Assembly: GCA_947396885.1 (NCBI GenBank)
Contig: OX377202.1
Location: 110,688,221-110,752,220, forward strand
DNA: 64,000 bases
From: Heligmosomoides polygyrus polygyrus
Taxonomy: Eukaryota > Nematoda > Chromadorea > Rhabditida > Heligmosomidae
Direction: 5' to 3'
Shown here: positions 8,787 through 18,934 of the stretch, piece by piece
How the letters are laid out: the number at the start of each line of letters is the position of its first letter
Numbering within the stretch: the stretch's first letter is position 1
The notes under the pieces: model-generated
What the model was told of the DNA's origin: nothing
The model's input: the letters and a program-made list of their open reading frames with translations, nothing else
The model's database searches: none
Position numbers and translations under genes: made by a program

Positions 8787-11700
8787 TTATTGTGCCGATT
8801 CTACGGTAGCATGGTTCGTCCTCATCTCAGAAACAAATACTGTCGGAGTAGCGCTTTTACGAATCAAGAAGCGAACTGCAGATAGGAAGTGGTTGCGGTA
8901 CTCTTTGAGAAAGAGGATGATAATGACTGGGCCGAATAAGGAATAGCATTGGACGAGAAATGTAATCGTATAGGAGACACCTGCACTGCAGGTGAGTCCG
9001 GAGAATAAAATCACATAAGCTATCAGCGTCGGACCGTGAAGGAAGGCGAACGGACACGCGGTCTGAAACAAAATTGTAGTCGTGAGTGCCTCGATTCTAT
9101 TTGCTGTTTCTTCCAAAACCTCAACGAAGACACTCTACTGTCTAGCAGGTTCCAATTAGTGTTAGTTTCGTTTACATAGCTAATTGGCCATAAAATGTTT
9201 GTAAACCTTAGTTGCGTATGAGATCATCAGCTTTTTCAGGGCGGAAATATTTTGCTGTGTTAGAGGATGAAGTCGTGTCTCGTATCTGTTCGGTGTGCAG
9301 CAGTGTTTCGTTGTTGTTATTCATATTCAGAATAGCTCCACGATTTTTATTTATTTTTCTATTTGTGGGCGCGTGGAGCGCAGTCGGAGGAGGCCCCGGC
9401 TGTCGTCTGCACCCGATACAAGGTTTCTGGTTCGGATTTCCCGCTCAGACCAACCAAGCCTTCCATCCCTCCGGGGTCGGTTAATTGGTAACAGACTTGT
9501 CTGGAAAGGATGAAGCGCTGACTTGTTCATCGGCTGGCCACCGCAAGTCATTGTATGGCCAATTACGCATTCAATCGCCTTCACGACATCCCGTAGGAGT
9601 AGAATGCGTGGCGCATCCCGATGGAGATTAAATAACGCTGACCTTTATCCTCTATCCTTATCTATTTATACACTATATAAGGGGAATATATAAAGTATGC
9701 TCCGCAAATAAAGTAAAGAGCACGTTAGGATGTCGATATCGTGATGAAAATAAACGAAGAAAAAACAGCAAAGACGAGATCTAGCGCGAAATGAAAACCC
9801 GCCGAATCGTAGTAAAATCTCCCAGGCAAAGTCAGAGAAGATGTTCTGGACGTATACTTTGCAATTACCCTATTATTAGGTTAAGGAATAAGTTCGTAGC
9901 GTCACCTTCGAGAAGTTTTTATCAAAAAACTTGTATTTTCCTTGACAGACGAATTATGTTTATTAGAATAACTTTTTTCTGCTTTACAAAACTGTGTTAT
10001 TTTGTTTTTATTATAAATTAGCTTTTTTATTTTTTAGGCTCAGAAATCGAATATCCAGGAGTCAAAAATCAGCATTTTCGACACCTCCTCTTCTTCGCTT
10101 TTCGTCCTGGTCAAAAAGCAGTCATGGCGGCGCGGGGTATTTGCCGAAAATTTTGGAAGTCCGGGGATCTTCAAATCGCTTCACAACATTTCGCCCGGCA
10201 TTGAGCAACACGCGGCCATAAACGACGTTTTTTTGTACCGTTCTTGGTTCGGATCCCCGCCCAGGCCAACCAAGCCTTCCATCCCTCCGGGGTCGGTAAA
10301 TTGGTACCAGGCTTGTTTGGGAAGGATACATAGCTGACTTGTTTATCGGCTGGCCACCGCAGTTCACTGTACGGCTAAAAGGCTAAAACCATTCGAATCG
10401 CTTCCACGACATCCCACAGAAGTAGAATGCGTGGCGCATCCCAAAAGAGATTAAGTAACACCATCCTTTATCCTTGTTGTTCTCTATGTGAAGACTGACG
10501 GCATTCCATCGACGACAGACGGTCGGGACCTTTAGTGGGCATTGGCGGAACCTAAACCTTATTACTAGATTTTGATGCGCGCGAAGGTCGGCGTCTAATC
10601 CGACTGAGCTACCCGCGCTTTCATGTGCCAGGCTGTCCAACAATCTTTGTCCGAAAATTTCACTGTTTTTAATTTTTTCAACTTTATTGAAGAGCAAGTG
10701 TAATCAATAATATAATCACCACAGTTATCCTCCACAGTGGCCCATCGATTGGGCAGGTCGCCGATGCCCTTCGCCCAGAACTCCGGGGGCTGCGACTCGA
10801 AGAAGTCCGCGATGTCGGATTTGAGGTTGTCGTAGTTGGTGAATTTTCTTCCGGCCAAATGGTGCTTCAGCGGACGGAACAAGTCGTAGTCGGAGGGGCG
10901 AGGTCCGGGGAGTACGGCGGATGGGCAACCGTCTACCAGCCGAGCGTCGCCAACTTCTGCTGGGTCTCCTTCGGAGGAGGGACTGGCAGACGGCCAGCGG
11001 CTCTGCTTGTTGGCGTCCGTCAGACGGTGGGGGGCCAGAACTTGGCCAGAACTTTGTGGTAGCCGAGTAAGTTGAGTCGATTGTAGATGGCGGACTTGCT
11101 GCAGCCGAGCGTCGTCGCCAGTTCACGGGTGGTGGCTTCCGGCTTCTCCTTGATACAGCGACGGACTTCGTCCATCCACCGTAGAAGGCCTCCCGCTGTG
11201 TTCTCTGTCCTCGAGGCTCGTGTCGCCGCTCTCGAAACGATTGAACCAGCGCCTGACTGTTGGGACACTGCATCCTCCTTGCACGCTCTGCAGATGTTGG
11301 CGACCGCGGTGCCCGTGTCGTTGCCCAGCAGCCATTCGTAGTACACGAACGTACGAATTCGACCTTGGTCCACTTTAGCTTCTACTGGTAGCTAGACGCG
11401 GCGACTGCGCCCTATATACCCCTAGCGTGGAACTCTGGAGAACCTTCTAGAAGGTTTTTACACTTGCCTGGTATTATAACACTTCTACGGAAAATTATAG
11501 AATTTCGAAAATTTTCGGACAGGAATTATTGGACAGCCTGGTAAAAAAGAGGTACTGCGGCGAACATGCGAGCTTTAGTCTGTCCTCGAAAAATTATCAG
11601 GTAAATGTCAGGTAAACGTTCTACGGGTTGATATTACCTTTAGACTATCCATATTTGTTGATGTTTATTTTGTTGAAAATGATCCTCTCATTGGGGAAAA

Positions 11701-13639
11701 TCCTATTTTTTAATAGCATTTTCACTAGAAACGCTAAACAACTGTGTGTAAACGCACCTGCATCAGCAGCAGAGTGAACATTTTCTGGTGCAGACTCCGA
11801 AGATTCCTGCTGAATGCGCCTTCCTTCAGAGTTTTGTTAATGCTCATAGCCGAGTGTACTATTATAGTCGCAATGGCCGACATCAGAATCAAGACTTCAC
11901 TCACCAGCACCAGAGTAAACGGCGTGAGGCTGTGCTAAAACGAACTTCTATATCTTCTGAAAACATCTGAGAGGAGAGAACTGTTCAGGTTGATTAAAAC
12001 GAAATGCATCTGGAATTTGTGCGCGGTTTCCAGCGCTCTTTTAGGTCTTTGAATGAAGATTAGGAAATCCCTTCTGAATCTATTGAAGGCTATGATTCTA
12101 ATGTCATGTGAGGGCTTCTAGGATTCATTCTTCTCGCAAATGTTATAAGATCTCGCAGAATGTAGCGAAATATAGCCAGCACAATCATGAGATAGTGACG
12201 AAGCAGAGGTTCCGTGGAAGTCACGAGTTTCATATTTCACAGATCATAGTGGTTGAACCCGCCTTCATAGAGAATCCGACTTGTGCGCCCTCGAGGGAGT
12301 TGAGACCGGTCATTCTGGCGACGATCTCACTGAGGTCCTTCTTGAATTCCTTGTTCGGCTGGAAAGCGATGAAGATGATGGCGCACCAATTGGCAATAAT
12401 CGCTGCATTTACCAGAACAGCGATCAATACATATCGTGGTGTCAGATGGCTTTGGAAGAAGTGCGGTCTAAAAAATAATTTTTATATAAACTTCCTTTTT
12501 GTCTCATTTAACTTTCGAGACCTTCGTAGCTTGAAATGAGCCGTGAACGGGTAATTTCCCCTGCTCCTTTTGTCTTTTCCAGGCCCTGAGGAAGGCGGTT
12601 ATATCAAGCGAAACCCGACTAAAGAAATTTATCAAACCTGACTATAAGTGCTCCAGGCACTAATCGGGCAGGCCGTTTGGTCCGCTCAATCCCCCAGCTC
12701 AATAAAGAAAGAAGTCAGCGATTTATCCTTTTCAGACAAGTCCGGTACCAATTCACCGACCCCGGAGGGATGGAGGGCTTGGTTGGCCTGGGCGGGAAAT
12801 CCGAACCAGCAACAGGGCATCGGGTGCACGCGACAGTCGGCGCCTCCTCCGAATGCGCTACACGCGCCCAGTCCGCTCAGTACTCTGATTAAAGTTAATC
12901 TGCAGCTTTGCTTAGGCACGATGTTTGGCCACTCTTTTTCCAGCCACCGTAATCCCACTCACTTGCAGACCTGTAGATAGCGGTAGATGAAGCTGTTGGT
13001 GACGAGGTGCAGAGAGGTGACGAATGTCAGGCAGAATATCACCATCAGCACTTGGCCCTCGGGTTGCTGCCGCAGTGGTCCAATAGGAAAATAGATATAG
13101 GAGAAGTTCTCGGAGATCAGCATCTAGAAAAGGGCTATAAGATAGGAAATCTAGTATCGATTTCCGAGGTTCTATCCTAGATTTACGCCGAAACTTCATT
13201 ATTTTTATTTTGTTTTGCTTTTAGCAACTAATTTTATTTTTTAATCAACTGAGCAGCACACTGTTGTGCACGTGGAAGCAAAATAAAATATAGACAAACG
13301 TCTGAAAATACTTCATAGATTTTGATGCGTGGTCTCGCATTTTTGATCTAATATTTTGGATTTTTAAAATGTTCCCTAAGCAATTTTTGGATAGCTTCTT
13401 GAAACTCATTGGCTTACATCTATTTTAAAAATATTTATCCCGTTTTTCTAACTCACCGGGACCAGTAGAAGCAAGGTGATCGTGAAGATTAGATTCTGAA
13501 TAGCAGTGAGCAAGAAGAAGAATTTATAGGATTTAACCGCTCTCAGTGGGCAGCGGAAGTAGACGTAAAGCAAGTAGACGTTGAACACGATCGATATTGA
13601 TGAGATGGTCTGAGAGGCCCACTGAAATCCCGTATTCAT
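8787..13639 (-). CDS. Str-superfamily seven-transmembrane chemoreceptor, five exons
   Basis: Predicted G-protein-coupled chemosensory receptor of 333 residues, expected in the cilia or plasma membrane of sensory neurons. Exons in transcript order: 13457-13639, 12963-13123, 12263-12467, 11758-11934, 8787-9062 (phases 0, 2, 0, 0). Family marks: FNVYLLYVYFRCPL (TM1), LVTNSFIYRYLQVC (TM3 with the Str/Srh-type YRY), LHQKMFTLLLMQ followed by CPF (TM6 entry) and FGPVIIILFLKEYR (TM7). The start is chosen because exon 1 then equals the 183 nt of its paralogs. An acceptor TTTCAG stands 20 nt before the ATG. Intron 3 has no usable GT: the frame needs AAG followed by GCGGGT, a GC donor. Intron 4 (2.7 kb) holds two SINEs and a mariner; intron 2 holds a SINE. 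Which Str subfamily it belongs to is not settled. Confidence 0.88.
9367..9660 (+). mobile_element. tRNA-derived SINE (SINE-A), near full length
   Basis: Head GGGCGCGTGGAGCGCAGTCG with box A, box B GGTTCGGATTTCC, the family body, and a tail of CCTTTATCCTCTATCCTTAT. Lies in intron 4 of the receptor gene, antisense to it. Confidence 0.8.
10240..10476 (+). mobile_element. SINE-A copy, 5' truncated
   Basis: Begins at the box B region (TTCTTGGTTCGGATCC) and continues through the body (CCAACCAAGCCTTCC, GGCTGGCCACCGCAG) to a TTTATCC tail. The tRNA-like 5' part is missing, as expected for 5'-truncated retroposition. In intron 4 of the receptor. Confidence 0.75.
10489..10621 (-). repeat. tRNA-derived fragment with canonical box A
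   Basis: On the minus strand it starts GCGCGGGTAGCTCAGTCGG, a textbook tRNA 5' half with box A, then ATTAGACGCC. A degenerate box B (GGTTTAGGTTCCGCC) follows after a longer than normal gap. It does not fold as a tRNA. Squeezed between a SINE-A tail and a mariner end. Confidence 0.5.
10628..11541 (-). mobile_element. Internally deleted mariner, keeps DNA-binding domain
   Basis: Inverted ends CCAGGCTGTCCAACAATCTT and the reverse complement of TTATTGGACAGCCTGG, with TA after the right end and TG at the left. The minus-strand frame encodes the N-terminal helix-turn-helix region (WFNRFESGDTSLEDREHSGR, RELATTLGCSKSAIYNRL) and then jumps into the extreme C-terminus (pieces matching LKHHLAGRK and DNCGDYIIDYT). 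The catalytic middle with its three Asp residues is deleted. The second copy of the family at 34007-34891 has a different deletion. Confidence 0.88.
12708..12869 (-). mobile_element. SINE-A copy, 3' truncated
   Basis: Head and body read on the minus strand: GGGCGCGTGTAGCGCATTCG, box B with GGTTCGGATTTCC, CCAACCAAGCCCTCC. It ends before the GGCTGGCC segment. In intron 2 of the receptor gene, same orientation as the gene. Confidence 0.75.
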
Positions 13640-13658
13640 TTGCGAGCCGTGTAACACC

Positions 13659-13664
13659 CTGAAA
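13659..13664 (-). promoter_or_regulatory. Probable trans-splice acceptor of the receptor gene
   Basis: TTTCAG lies 19-25 nt before the start codon. Counterpart TTCAG acceptors stand about 35-55 nt before the ATG of the paralogs at 33594, 47773 and 61974. A lone 3' splice site just upstream of an ATG fits SL1 trans-splicing in nematodes, though a 5'-UTR intron is an alternative. Confidence 0.5.
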
Positions 13665-14006
13665 TACAAAAACTTGAATTTTAAAGTTTTGGTACGTTAT
13701 AACGTGTACTACGTATTTGGCAGCATAATTTCAGTGAAAGTAGGCTCTCACTGATAGTTTCACTTTGTAAGAAGTGTGAAAGAAACTAATGACAAGGCGG
13801 GAGTAAGCCAGTTCCAGTGCATGTTTCTCGTGAACTCGGAATTGATTCAGAGTTCGGGTCACACCCAAACCTACGTTCCCACATCTTCATTATTTTTTTC
13901 GTTTTTTTTTCATCGTCTAATAGCGTGTTTGTTCAAGCTATATGTAGGTTTCACTATTCTAGACGTAAAAATAAAATAAATAAAAACATATTGACAAAAA
14001 CATATT

Positions 14007-14300
14007 GGGCGCGTGTGGCGCAGTCGGAGGAGGCGCGACTGTCGCGTGCATCCGATACCAGGTTCCTGGTTCGGATTTCCCGCCCAGGCCAACCAAGCCT
14101 TCCATCCCTCCGGGGTCGGTGAATTGGTACCAGACTTGTCTGGGAAGGATAAAGCACTGACTTGTACATCGGCTGGCCACCGTAAGTCATTGTATGACCA
14201 AATATGCATTCAATCGTCTCCGCGATATCCCGTAGAAGTAGAATGCGCTGGCGCATCCCAGAAGGGATTGAGTAACGCCGTCCTTTATCCTTCATCCTTT
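14007..14300 (+). mobile_element. tRNA-derived SINE (SINE-A), full length with target-site duplication
   Basis: The best reference copy. Its head GGGCGCGTGTGGCGCAGTCG has an acceptor-like GGGCGCG that can pair with CCCGCCC after box B, and a D-arm-like GCGC/GCGC. The body ends GAGTAACGCCGTCC and the tail TTTATCCTTCATCCTTT. ATATTGACAAAA occurs at 13988-13999 just before it and again at 14301-14312 just after, a 12-bp target duplication of the LINE-mobilised kind. Confidence 0.88.
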
Positions 14301-14336
14301 ATATTGACAAAACGTTTGAAAGAAGTTCCTCCCTTT

Positions 14337-14532
14337 TTCGAGGTCGGTGAATTCTATGTACCAGGCTCGCCTGGGAAGGAAAAAACACGAAAAAACTGAG
14401 TTGACCATAGGCTGGCCACCGCAATTTATTGTACGGTCCAGATACGTATTTCGATTGTCTTTACGGCATAACGTAGAATGAATGCGTGGCACATCCCGAA
14501 AGGATTGATTATCGCGTCATTTATCCTTTATT
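14337..14532 (+). mobile_element. SINE-A copy, 5' truncated and diverged
   Basis: Starts inside the body (TCGAGGTCGGTGAATT), continues with GGCTGGCCACCGCAATTTAT and GTGGCACATCCCGAAAGG, and ends TTTATCCTTTA. Lies 25 bp after the previous copy in the same direction. Confidence 0.7.
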
Positions 14533-14572
14533 CCGTTAAGTTTTTTAAGTAGTAGTACATATCTATTGGCCA

Positions 14573-14772
14573 TCCTGTATGGTGACTTGCGGTGGCCAGC
14601 TAAAGGGCAAGCCAGCACTGTGATTTATCTTTCTCAGACGAGTCTCATACTAATTTACTGACCATAAGTATGGAAAGCCTGGTTGCTCAGGACGCGATCC
14701 GATCCAAGAATCTCGACCGCGGCTACCGGCGACGGCTGCCTTCTCTTCCGGCTGCACTGCCATACGCCCAGG
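14573..14772 (-). mobile_element. SINE-A relative, strongly diverged
   Basis: On the minus strand it has a GGCCTGGGCGTATGGCAGTG head, a box-B-like sequence, then CCAGGCTTTCCATAC and GCTGGCCACCGCAAG. The order of blocks is that of SINE-A but identity is low. Confidence 0.5.
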
Positions 14773-17453
14773 CCGGAAATAGTGTTCAGAAACTCCTTTG
14801 GCGACTTCTCCGAGCTATTGTTCTCCTATTGCTTCTGAATGCTTCCTAACTTTCGCTTTATCTGATAAACGACTAGAAGTTATTAGGTATTATATGTGGT
14901 TGGGTGCCGTTCCGCATCAAGCCTTCTAAAAATACTTGAAAATTCCAGAAATATTTGTATGCAAATAAGACGCTGTTATCGATTATGGCTACCCAATGCA
15001 AACAGAAGAGTAGAGATGTAGAAATAGGCCACTCAGTGCTCCGAAAAATGCGAAGAAAGAAGAAGTCTAGTCGCTATAAGCAGTAATTTTCTGTGTTAGC
15101 TTCTATCCAGTCTGTCTCCTATTTGCAAGTTTTTTTCTAAATGGTAATGTCGGTCAGAAGGGAGATAATCGTGTGTTGTACAGCGAGGAAACTGGTGCTT
15201 TATTCTTCATCATCTACTATCAAGAAGCAGCAGCTTTGAGACAGTTACATCGGTAGTTAGTGGAAGGTTTTGAGATGATTTTAATTCGATGTATAAAACT
15301 AATTAAAAAATAAACATGGCCCTAAACCAAAACTACACGTCAACTCTTTCACGTATGGAGCAGAAGTTACGTACCTTCGAGTCATATGTCTGTCACGGTG
15401 CTGTCGCTATGCCAGTTGAAATGGTTAGTTATTATAGAAAGACACTGTTTCAGTATGACGCTTCTTGAAGTGGCCCGTAGAGTAGTATGGATTACTAGTT
15501 GTTGCTTTTTCTGTTTGTGATGTGATGGAATGTTTTTTTCGTACTGTTTTTGATTTTTCCCTTTTGAAAATGTAGCAGACTTAAACTATCAGCCTGTAAC
15601 TTATTGTGCTGCCCCCCCCTCCCAGTGAAAATGCTCTCATTGTTCGACTAAGGTAGTAGTGTGTTAGCAGCTGTAGAACTTAATGGATTAGACACGTCTT
15701 GAAGGAACTGATGAAGCGAACTGATCTTCGGCCTCAATCAGTATGAAGACAACAATTTCAGAGCTAGAAAGGAGACGTTAAGGCAGATCAGAAGCCCTCA
15801 ATGGGAGCGATGTCTGTCACTTCTCTTGAGAAGCCGCTCAGCCATCGTGGGCCATGCTCAGAAGGTTCAGCCAGTAGACCAGGTGCGCTGTTTGATCGTT
15901 TTTTGGTTTTCCAGATGATTTTCGACGAGTGGTCGCTCCTTCGTGTATGGTTTTTTCGCATGAATTTTGCTCTCACTTTTTTCTTTGTTTTTTGTTTTTC
16001 CTTTTTCGTGACGATTTGGTTTTCGTGAGACATGCAGTTTTTTTTTTGAAAATCTTATACGTTGAATCGCCTATTTCTTCAAAGGCGCTTTAGACAATTA
16101 GATCCGTCTGCCTCATACCCTCAGCCAGTTTTGAAAAAATGCAGCTTGGCCGGATGGTTTTTTAACCGCGATGAACTGCGATAGATTGGTTTAAAAACGG
16201 AGAATGTAGGTTGATATTTCTTAATAAAGGCCTGTAAGACCTACCACTGAGCCCTTGAAGAAATTAATTACTATACTGTCCTTAATTTCTTCAAGGACTC
16301 GATGGTAGCTTGCAACGCAATTTTATTCTCGGTTCCTTATCGCAAAATCAGTTCAATTCCTTCGAAGTATGCAAAGGAAGAACATTCCTTCCTGACCTCC
16401 TGATTATTCGATTCCTCTCGGTGGTGATGCTCGGTAGTTTGAAGGACTGTAGCTCTGACATCTCAAAGTCACTTTAGATCCGCACAAATCGGACCAACTC
16501 ACTGCTTCCCTAACTCGGCAGCGTTCTTCACTTTCTCTATCTTTTAATGTTTTGCTTGTTCCGTACCTCACCTCTCTTTACGTCGCTCTTTTGGGTTTTC
16601 TGGAAGCTCTTGCACTGTCCTTTTGCTCAGTATGGCTTAGAAATTTATCTGTGAAGACCAACAAACCACCATACTTAATTCTTTCACTGCTTTGTCTCTT
16701 CTCAGGAAGAATAGGTCAATTATATCATTTAATTATAACATAAATCAGAGCGCCAACACAACCAACCTTGATTGTAAATATCGAAATTAAACTGCAAATA
16801 AGGCACGAATTCATCAGGAAACCGCTACATGTCTATGGGACGAAATCAGTTTTTTGACGACAGAAAATGGGAAGAAGAGTGCGTTAAGCACACTGTTTAA
16901 ATGATGAGAACAATCGTATAGGATTTACCTTTCTTGAAGTATCTGTAACCTAGTAAGTGGAGCCCTCAGGTATTGTACTTGCTCCTCTAGTTCTAAAAGG
17001 TGCTAGGTGAAAAATCGCATCAGAATTCAGATCCGTTTTACCGACAAACACTTTAGTAACAATTAGTAGGTCATTTTGGCTCTTTGGTGGACCTTGCGAG
17101 TGGAATAGTTCTGGCAGCTACAATGAGAACTATAAATGTCTGTTTATAAGGCCAGAACAGCGCTGTACCTCCCCCCAGAAGTGGATACGCGTAGAGATTT
17201 TGAACACTTTGATCAATTTGCGAGGATTTTTTGTTCGGAGCGCGCCGTGGAAAGTTTATTCACCCTACAATTTGCCTTCGAAACCAGAGCTTTGCAATGA
17301 TTATCGATGCGAGTTTATCGTTAGCCAGACTCCTCGACTTTTGTATATATTTAAGCAAATTTAAGTAAATCCTTTGTCTTATACATTCCGTCGATGCTGT
17401 TTACTTCAGAAGTAGTTTTTGAGCTACTTACTGATTTATTCAACTTACTGTTA
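14773..17453. other. Gene-poor stretch, no coding gene recognised
   Basis: About 2.7 kb without recognisable exons, terminal repeats or transposase motifs apart from the hairpin at 16241-16308. A C-run is present at about 15612-15621. Frames at 15788-16033 are low-complexity Lys/Ser-rich and look accidental. Confidence 0.5.
16241..16308. other. Imperfect hairpin, about 27-bp arms
   Basis: The arm CTACCACTGAGCCCTTGAAG plus AAATTAA pairs with TTAATTTCTTCAAGGACTCG plus ATGGTAG with about three mismatches around a 14-nt loop. Size and imperfect pairing are within the range of animal pre-miRNA hairpins. No terminal TA or flanking repeat marks it as a MITE. Either strand could be the transcribed one. 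Confidence 0.4.
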
Positions 17454-18620
17454 TTAGGTTGTAACGAATTAAATGGCACTGGCTCGCGCCATTTTTTGGC
17501 GCGTCTTTACGCGTTTGATCAAGAACAACCGTAACATGTGGCATATCATTTAGAAGCGCAAACTTTGCTCTACCAGTGAGTACGAAATTTTCTATGTAAA
17601 AGTGGGAAAACTTTGAGTTTTATTGACTTTTTGCAGATGGACAAAAGGGTAATCCGAGGCATTTACTTGTATGAATTCAAGCTGGGCACTACAGCTAAGG
17701 AGGCGGACGAGAAGATCAACGCCGCATTCGGTCAAGGATGTTCCACAATTCGGACGGTGTATCGTTGGTATCAGAAGTTCCGGAATGGAGATGAGAGCTT
17801 GGAAGAACATGAAGGTCGTGGGAGGCATAGTGATGTTGATGAGGACAAGCTGAGAGATGTGGTAGAGGAGGATCCACACAAAGGTACCAGGGAGATAGCG
17901 AAGGTTCTTGGCGTCAGTCACAACATAGCTGCCCGGCATCTGAAGGAAATTGGAAAGACCAAAAAGCTGGAAAGATGGGTGCCTCACGAGCTGTCTGAGG
18001 AGCAAAGAAACCGACGATATGAGATCTCGTCCGCACTGCTTCTACGGAACGAAACGGACCCATTCCTTGATCGCATCGCAACCTGTGACGAGAAATGGAT
18101 AATGTACGACAACAGGCGACGATCGGCACAGTGGGTGGACAGCGATGAGAGCCCCAAGGTTTTTGCGAAGCCGGAATTGCACCAAAAGAAAGTAATGGTG
18201 TTCGCTGGGAGTTATTCCCCACAGCTTCCTCCCTCCCGGTGAATCCATCACGGCAGAGAAGTACTGCATTAAAATTGAAGAAATGATGAAAAAGTTGAAG
18301 GATATCCGGCCGGCCTTGGTAAACCGAAGGCGAGTTCTCCTTCTGCACGACAATGCTCGCCCCCATGTAGCACGAATGACGTTGCAGAAATTGAATGAGC
18401 TGAGCGTTGAAACTCTACCACATCCTCCGTTTTCTCCCGACCTCTCCCCAACAGACTACCATTTCTTCAAGCATCTTGACGAGTTCTTGGTAGGGAAAAT
18501 AAGGCAAAGATGTGTAGAATCAGAAGGTTTTTATTTCGATTAATAAACTTGCCTACAAGCCGAGATATTAACTGTTTAAATTTGCAGTGGTTCAATGCCA
18601 TATATTTCGTTACAACCTAA
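17454..18620 (+). mobile_element. Bandit/Hsmar1-like mariner, two internal deletions
   Basis: Ends TTAGGTTGTAACGAATTAAA and TATTTCGTTACAACCTAA, with TA on each side. The transposase starts at 17637 (MDKRVIRGIYLYEFKLG) and keeps the helix-turn-helix (RTVYRWYQKFRNGDESLEEH), WVPHELSEEQ and the first catalytic Asp in TCDEKWIMYDN. A 14-bp deletion near 18198 shifts the frame. LLHDNARPHVA and PDLSPTDYHFFKH (second and third Asp) follow in another frame. A second deletion of about 100 bp near 18505 removes part of the C-terminus. About 1.17 kb against 1.29 kb for the sister copy at 55615-56903. Confidence 0.92.
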
Positions 18621-18881
18621 TAATATAGTATAGTTAAGCGTATTTTCTGTGCAGAAATTTCCGCCTCTACATTTCTTATGCCACAGCTTTGCAATTCTTC
18701 CATATCTTCTGATGTGTTTGTCCTCCAAAGGCTTTCATAAACGGGAACTTCCGTATGCTCAGAGCAGTTCAAAAAGTCAACCGGAGAAGTGAGAGGACTC
18801 GCTTTTGTTGTGAAAATACTTGCCGCTGGGGGTTTGTTACACATATGCTGTCGAGTAACGAATACAGGTTCCTCGTGCGGG

Positions 18882-18889
18882 CATAAAAG
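18882..18889 (+). promoter_or_regulatory. TATA-like box of the glycine-rich protein gene
   Basis: CATAAAAG lies 46-53 bp before the start codon, which would place transcription start around 18912-18920 and leave a very short leader. No AG trans-splice acceptor stands close to the ATG apart from weak candidates, so promoter-proximal transcription seems likelier. Confidence 0.4.
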
Positions 18890-18934
18890 ACAACGACATA
18901 GTAGACGCGCGGAGAGCCGTCTGTTATTCCAGCC

